From positions 1 through 9,542 of the forward strand of contig DASPJX010000258.1 in assembly GCA_035628395.1 (NCBI GenBank): a stretch of 9,542 nucleotides of DNA, given 5' to 3'. This stretch comes from UBA4615 sp035628395 (lineage in GTDB: Bacteria; Pseudomonadota; Gammaproteobacteria; Burkholderiales; Burkholderiaceae_E). Made by a program: the position numbers and the translations under genes. The notes below the pieces were generated by a model. The model worked only from the letters and a program-made list of their open reading frames with translations. It was not told the origin of the DNA and searched no databases. This document shows, piece after piece, positions 6,636 to 9,542 of the stretch (its first letter is position 1; the number at the start of each line of letters is the position of its first letter).

Positions 6636-8345
6636 TCAGCGCGCCGCGCTGCGGAACAGGCGGAAGCGCTCCTGCCGGTCGGCCGGGCGCTGGCCGCGCC
6701 AGACCTGCTTCCACTCGCCGGGCGGCATCAGCGCGTCGAGCGGCACGCCGGCGCGGTCGGCGACGAGCATCCACTCGCAGTCCGCGCGGGTGTCGTCGAA
6801 GCGCATCCCGCCGAAGTAGCCGAAGCTCGCGCGCTGCGCGAGGTCGACGCCGACCGTGCCCACGCAGCGGTGCGAGGGCCCGATCGCCGCGCCCGCCTGC
6901 TGCGCGACGTCGCGGTAGGTCTTGCGGTGGTCGCCCGCGGGCAGCCACAGCGTCATCAGCAGGCACCACGCGAGCACCATGCCGCCGGCCGACAGCATCA
7001 CCGAGCGCCACATCGCGCGCGGCCGGCGCGACACCCGCCAGGCGACCAGCGCGATCCACGCGGCGGTGACCACCAGCCCGGTCGCGAGCTCGGGCCCGTC
7101 GACCGACGGGACGAAGCCGAGCGCCGACTGCTGCGCGCGGAACGCCATCCGCGGCGGCCAGCCGGTCTGGAACGCGATCCAGTACGCCCAGAGCGCGAGG
7201 CCGATCAGCGAGAACGTCATCACCGCGAACCAGTCGATCAGGCTCACCAGCCCGCGACGGATCGTCGGCAGCCCGAGCGCGGCGAGCATCGCGAGCGGCG
7301 GCACGAGCGGCAGCAGCAGCGCCTCGCTGCCGCGCGGCGCGGGCAGCGCGACGATCAGCAGCGCCGCGGCCGTCGCGGCCGGCACGCCGATCGCCGGCTC
7401 GAGCCGGCGCGCGCGCCAGCGCCACAGCGCCCAGGCCGCCATCGGCCAGGCCGGCCAGAAGAACCAGGGCACCGTCTCGGCGAGCCAGGCGAGCGTCGGG
7501 CCGGTGGGCCCGGCGATCTGCGCGAGGTTCCAGTCGAGCCAGAGCTCGAGGAACGCACGCCCGGCGTCGCCCGACGACCAGAGCGCGGCCGGCCACGCGG
7601 CCGAGGCGATCAGCGCGACCGGCACGAAGGCGCCCAGCATCGGGCCGGCGACCAGCCGGTAGGCGCTCACCGTGGCGGGCAGCGCGAGCGCTGCGAGCGC
7701 GAGCGCGCCGGCGGCCGGTATCCCGCGCGAGGCGAGCGACAGCCCGACCGCGACGCCGGCGAGCGCGCCGCCGAGCCGCGGGCGCTCGATCGCGAGCGCG
7801 CAGGCGAACAGGAACACGCCGACCCAGGCGACCTGCGCGGCCTCGGCGGTGGTCTCGTGGACGCGCGCTAGCAGCCCGAAGGTCGCGAGCACGACCAGCA
7901 GCGCGCAGTCGGCGACCGCGCGGCCGAAGTCGACGTGGGAGGCGGACGCGCCGAACGGATCGGCCGGCTGCGCCTCGGGGCGTCGCGCGAGCCGCCAGGT
8001 CGCGTACCAGAGGCAGACGAGGAACAGCGCGAGCCAGGCCATCGCGACCCCGCGCATCACGGTGTCGGCCGGCAGGAACGGCAGCGCCCGCATCGCGACC
8101 GCGCCGATCCAGAAGGGCAGCGGTCCCTCCTCGAACACCGTCACGCCGAGCACGTTCGGCATCAGCCAGTCGGCGAGGCCCGAGGCCCGCGACATCGTCC
8201 ACGCGATGCCGAAGCCGGCCGCGTCCTCGGAGCGCCACGGGTCGCGCCCGACCAGCCCCGGCACGACGTACAGCGCGCACATGAGCAGCAGCAGCCACCG
8301 CGGCATCTTCGCGGCCTGCAGGGTCGTGACGAGGAAGGGCTTCAC
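6636..8345 (-). CDS. Membrane glycosyltransferase, GT-C/ArnT-like (GT39/GT83 type)
   Basis: The product is a 569-residue polytopic membrane protein of the dolichyl-phosphate-mannosyltransferase/ArnT-like group. Such enzymes move a sugar from a polyprenyl-phosphate carrier to lipid A, another lipid or a protein on the periplasmic side. After a first helix (16-33) comes GRDPWRSEDAAGF (33-45), which fits the acidic first periplasmic loop. EEGPLPFWIGA (72-82) corresponds to the loop following the second segment in this group. Ten or more hydrophobic segments follow up to about 468. The C-terminal 100 residues are soluble and contain two cysteines (C494, C523) that could form a disulfide in the periplasm. 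The acceptor and sugar cannot be inferred. GTG 8345 is the most upstream start, since an in-frame TAA lies just before it. The ATG at 8306 (residue 14) is an alternative. No clear Shine-Dalgarno or promoter is visible, and a terminator-like hairpin separates it from rpmE2. The MATE gene follows after 23 bp. Confidence 0.85.
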   Translation of the reverse strand: MKPFLVTTLQAAKMPRWLLLLMCALYVVPGLVGRDPWRSEDAAGFGIAWTMSRASGLADWLMPNVLGVTVFEEGPLPFWIGAVAMRALPFLPADTVMRGVAMAWLALFLVCLWYATWRLARRPEAQPADPFGASASHVDFGRAVADCALLVVLATFGLLARVHETTAEAAQVAWVGVFLFACALAIERPRLGGALAGVAVGLSLASRGIPAAGALALAALALPATVSAYRLVAGPMLGAFVPVALIASAAWPAALWSSGDAGRAFLELWLDWNLAQIAGPTGPTLAWLAETVPWFFWPAWPMAAWALWRWRARRLEPAIGVPAATAAALLIVALPAPRGSEALLLPLVPPLAMLAALGLPTIRRGLVSLIDWFAVMTFSLIGLALWAYWIAFQTGWPPRMAFRAQQSALGFVPSVDGPELATGLVVTAAWIALVAWRVSRRPRAMWRSVMLSAGGMVLAWCLLMTLWLPAGDHRKTYRDVAQQAGAAIGPSHRCVGTVGVDLAQRASFGYFGGMRFDDTRADCEWMLVADRAGVPLDALMPPGEWKQVWRGQRPADRQERFRLFRSAAR

Positions 8346-8434
8346 CGTGGGGATCGATTAGAGCAGAGCCGCCGGTCGTCCCGGAGCGGCGGTTCCGGCC
8401 GCGCGCGTGCGCGACGGCGCCCCGGAAACGACGA

Positions 8435-8454
8435 GGGCAGCCCGCAGGCTGCCC
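8435..8454 (-). terminator. Probable intrinsic terminator of rpmE2
   Basis: GGGCAGCC at 8435-8442 and GGCTGCCC at 8447-8454 form a perfect 8-bp stem with a 4-base loop. Read on the minus strand, the stem is followed by TCGTCGTTTCC, a T-enriched stretch in very GC-rich DNA. It lies about 75 bases past the rpmE2 stop and before the glycosyltransferase start. This is the best intrinsic terminator candidate in the window, although the T-tract is interrupted. Confidence 0.6.
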
Positions 8455-8497
8455 CGTGCTGCGACGCGACCGGGCCGCTCGGGCCGATCGCGCGCGT

Positions 8498-8522
8498 GGC
8501 GGGCGGCCGCGGGCCGCCCGTC
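8498..8522 (-). other. Strong GC hairpin just after rpmE2 stop
   Basis: GGGCGGCC at 8501-8508 pairs perfectly with GGCCGCCC at 8512-8519 around a 3-base loop. Outward pairing at 8500/8520 and 8498/8522, with a G-T pair between them on the plus-strand copy, lengthens it to about 11 bp. It begins seven bases after the rpmE2 stop codon. With no T-run, it more likely blocks 3' exonucleases or pauses polymerase ahead of the second hairpin at 8435-8454. Confidence 0.35.
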
Positions 8523-8529
8523 GCCGCCG

Positions 8530-8790
8530 TCAGGCCGCGGCCTTGCCGCCGCGGGCGAACTTCTGGCGGAACTTCTCGACGCGGCCGGTCTCGCTGATCC
8601 GCTGCTGGGCGCCGGTGTAGAACGGGTGCGACTCGGAGGTCACGTCCAGCTTGAACAGCGGGTACTCCTTGCCGTCGTCCATCGTGATCTTCTCGCGCGT
8701 GTTCACGCACGAGCGGGTCACGAACTTGAAACCGCTGGACATGTCCTGGAACACGACCTCGCGGTACTCGGGATGGATGCCTTCCTTCAT
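8530..8790 (-). CDS. rpmE2: 50S ribosomal protein L31, type B
   Basis: This is an 86-residue ribosomal protein of the large subunit, located at the intersubunit bridge near the central protuberance. The sequence is type B: it starts MKEGIHPEYREVVFQDMSSG and contains FVTRSC (23-28), YPLFKLDV (43-50) and SHPFYTG (54-60). The only cysteine is C28, so it lacks the CxxC and paired zinc-binding cysteines of type A L31, as expected for the zinc-independent form. The ATG at 8790 has GAGG six bases upstream (8797-8800). A strong promoter lies about 90 bases upstream and a hairpin terminator downstream, so it looks like a one-gene transcript. In many bacteria L31 genes sit beside rho; here the upstream neighbour is an MFS transporter instead. 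In genomes with both forms, type B is often Zur-repressed. I see no convincing Zur operator, and one L31 gene may serve constitutively. Confidence 0.97.
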   Translation of the reverse strand: MKEGIHPEYREVVFQDMSSGFKFVTRSCVNTREKITMDDGKEYPLFKLDVTSESHPFYTGAQQRISETGRVEKFRQKFARGGKAAA

Positions 8791-8796
8791 GCTGGA

Positions 8797-8800
8797 CCTC
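8797..8800 (-). promoter_or_regulatory. Ribosome binding site of rpmE2
   Basis: GAGG, preceded by CC on the minus strand, lies six bases upstream of the ATG at 8790. It confirms the L31 start. Confidence 0.7.
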
Positions 8801-8881
8801 GGAATTCGTGACTGGGGCGCCGGGCGCGTGCCGCGCGGGAGGCTGCGGACGCCCACGTTCCCGGATGGTGAAAAGCCTTAG

Positions 8882-8910
8882 AGTATACCGCGCGGGCACG
8901 GCACGGTCCA
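8882..8910 (-). promoter_or_regulatory. Sigma-70 type promoter of rpmE2
   Basis: On the minus strand TGGACC (8910-8905, four of six matches to TTGACA) is separated by 17 bases from TATACT (8887-8882, five of six matches to TATAAT). The hexamers sit at the edge of one of the few AT-richer spots in the window (8870-8888). Transcription would begin near 8875, leaving a leader of about 85 bases before the rpmE2 ATG. It is the clearest promoter in the window. Confidence 0.7.
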
Positions 8911-8927
8911 GCGCCGGCGGGCGCGCG

Positions 8928-8947
8928 GGCGCCGCGGCCGCGGCGCC
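8928..8947. repeat. Perfect 20-bp palindrome abutting the MFS stop codon
   Basis: The 20 bases at 8928-8947 read identically on both strands, with a GCGGCCGC core flanked by GGCGCC ends. The palindrome ends at 8947 and the MFS stop codon occupies 8950-8948 on the minus strand. As RNA it would fold into an 8-bp stem with a 4-base loop. It may be the 3' end structure of the MFS transcript or a site for a dimeric DNA-binding protein. It lies 17 bases upstream of the rpmE2 -35 hexamer. Confidence 0.5.
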
Positions 8948-9542
8948 TCAGCGCGCGTCCGGCCCGCGGTCGCCGGCCGACAGCGGCGGGGCGATCCGCT
9001 CGAGCCCGAGCCGCTCGGCGTCCAGGCCCCAGCGCCACTGCACCGCGGCCGCGACGACCATCAGCGCGGCGCCCAGCCAGTAGCCCTGCGCGATCGCCAG
9101 GCGGTCGCCGGTGCCGATCAGCCCGCCGAGCAGCCAGGGGCCCGCCACCCCGCCGACGCCGGTGCCGACCGCGTAGAACAGCGCGATCGCCAGGCCGCGC
9201 ATCTCCATCGGGAAGGTCTCGCCCACGGTCAGGTAGGCCGAGCTCGCCGCGGCCGACGCGAAGAAGAACACGATCGACCAGGCGATCGTCTGGCCGGTCG
9301 CGTCGAGCCGGCCCGCGGCGAACAGCGCGGCGGTGACCGCGAGCAGCACGCCCGAGGCGAGGTAGGTGCCGGCGATCATCGGGCGGCGGCCGACGGTGTC
9401 GAACAGCCGCCCGAGCAGCAGCGGGCCCAGGAAGTTGCCTGCCGCGAACGGCAGCAGGTACAGCCCCACGTCCTGCGCCGGCACGCCGAAGAAGCGGCCG
9501 AGCACCAGCGCGTACGTGAAGAAGATCGCGTTGTAGAAGAAC
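8948..9542 (-). CDS. MFS transporter, C-terminal part (5' end outside window)
   Basis: The frame is open from the right edge to a TGA at 8950-8948 and supplies the last 197 residues of a major facilitator superfamily permease. The first visible residues, FFYNAIFFTYALVLGRFFGV, and the following DVGLYLLPFAAGNFLGPLLLG are typical of a seventh/eighth helix region. GRLFDTVGRRPMI is the second-half copy of the MFS cytoplasmic loop motif (GxxxDxxGRR). ETFPMEMRGLAIALFYAVGTG resembles the sugar-porter and metabolite:H+ symporter branch. Six membrane segments can be traced, ending in a polar 30-residue tail. The substrate cannot be inferred from this half. An internal GTG at 9505 is not the start, because the same frame continues upstream with clearly homologous sequence. 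The gene is read toward rpmE2 and ends beside a 20-bp palindrome. Confidence 0.92.
   Translation of the reverse strand, partial: FFYNAIFFTYALVLGRFFGVPAQDVGLYLLPFAAGNFLGPLLLGRLFDTVGRRPMIAGTYLASGVLLAVTAALFAAGRLDATGQTIAWSIVFFFASAAASSAYLTVGETFPMEMRGLAIALFYAVGTGVGGVAGPWLLGGLIGTGDRLAIAQGYWLGAALMVVAAAVQWRWGLDAERLGLERIAPPLSAGDRGPDAR

Noticed and set aside
5212..6819. 535-codon plus-strand frame opposite the MATE gene
   Set aside because: The translation is Arg/Asp/Glu/His-rich and repetitive, as expected for the complement of a GC-rich membrane-protein gene. It shows no recognisable domain.
7681..7810. Recurrent GCGAGCGC-type octamers resembling a short tandem repeat
   Set aside because: Spacing is irregular, and the pattern comes from Ala/Leu codons (GCG, CTC, CTG) of the glycosyltransferase helices on the other strand. 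The same octamer recurs across the window in other genes.
5230..8298. 1022-codon minus-strand frame that would fuse the MATE protein to an upstream extension
   Set aside because: Only the last 460 residues resemble a protein family. The upstream part lies out of frame over the glycosyltransferase gene. A GTG with GAAGG upstream at 6612 gives a normal MATE length.
8366..8395. Imperfect hairpin in the leader of the glycosyltransferase
   Set aside because: Pairing on the transcribed strand includes an A-C mismatch and a 12-base loop, which is not distinguishable from chance at this GC content.
1..9542. Search for mobile elements, CRISPR, phage, toxin-antitoxin, defence or biosynthetic systems
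   Set aside because: No direct repeats of array type, transposase or integrase motifs, nuclease or toxin families were seen. The gene content is housekeeping plus transporters, and composition is even throughout.

Overview
The window looks like chromosomal DNA from a very high-G+C betaproteobacterium, most likely of the order Burkholderiales. This rests on the extreme GC bias at third codon positions, on the block orn / M48 peptidase / pterin dehydratase / rsgA, and on the style of the transporter proteins. The lineage is an inference from recalled gene order and protein resemblance; no database search was made. I see no transposase, integrase, tRNA, rRNA, CRISPR array or phage gene, and composition is uniform apart from two short AT-richer promoter-type spots.

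Layout, left to right. Positions 1-194 (minus) hold the first part of an unrecognised reading frame that runs off the left edge. Positions 293-1036 (plus) encode a TSUP (TauE/SafE) membrane transporter. It converges on a tightly packed minus-strand operon: a Ste24-like M48 membrane metalloprotease (2335-3657), a 4a-hydroxytetrahydrobiopterin dehydratase (1943-2305) and the ribosome-assembly GTPase RsgA (1056-1946). Divergent from that operon, with only 28 bp between start codons, lies orn (oligoribonuclease, 3686-4258), followed on the same strand by an auxin-efflux-carrier-family permease (4320-5207). The permease converges on a two-gene minus-strand unit: a GT-C type membrane glycosyltransferase (6636-8345) and a MATE-family exporter (5230-6612). 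Next come rpmE2 (type B ribosomal protein L31, 8530-8790), which has its own well-formed promoter and a terminator hairpin, and finally the C-terminal part of an MFS transporter (8948 to the right edge).

Functionally this is mostly housekeeping. Orn finishes mRNA decay by degrading the shortest oligonucleotides, RsgA matures the 30S subunit, L31 is part of the 50S subunit, and the M48 peptidase belongs to membrane protein turnover. The remaining genes are envelope transporters and a lipid-linked-sugar-type glycosyltransferase. I did not find a convincing undescribed system. The points worth a second look are structural: GTGA coupling in the rsgA operon, inverted repeats carrying the stop codons at both convergent junctions, a perfect 20-bp palindrome abutting the MFS stop codon, the 28-bp divergent spacer at orn, the free-standing rpmE2 unit, and the unidentified fragment at the left edge.
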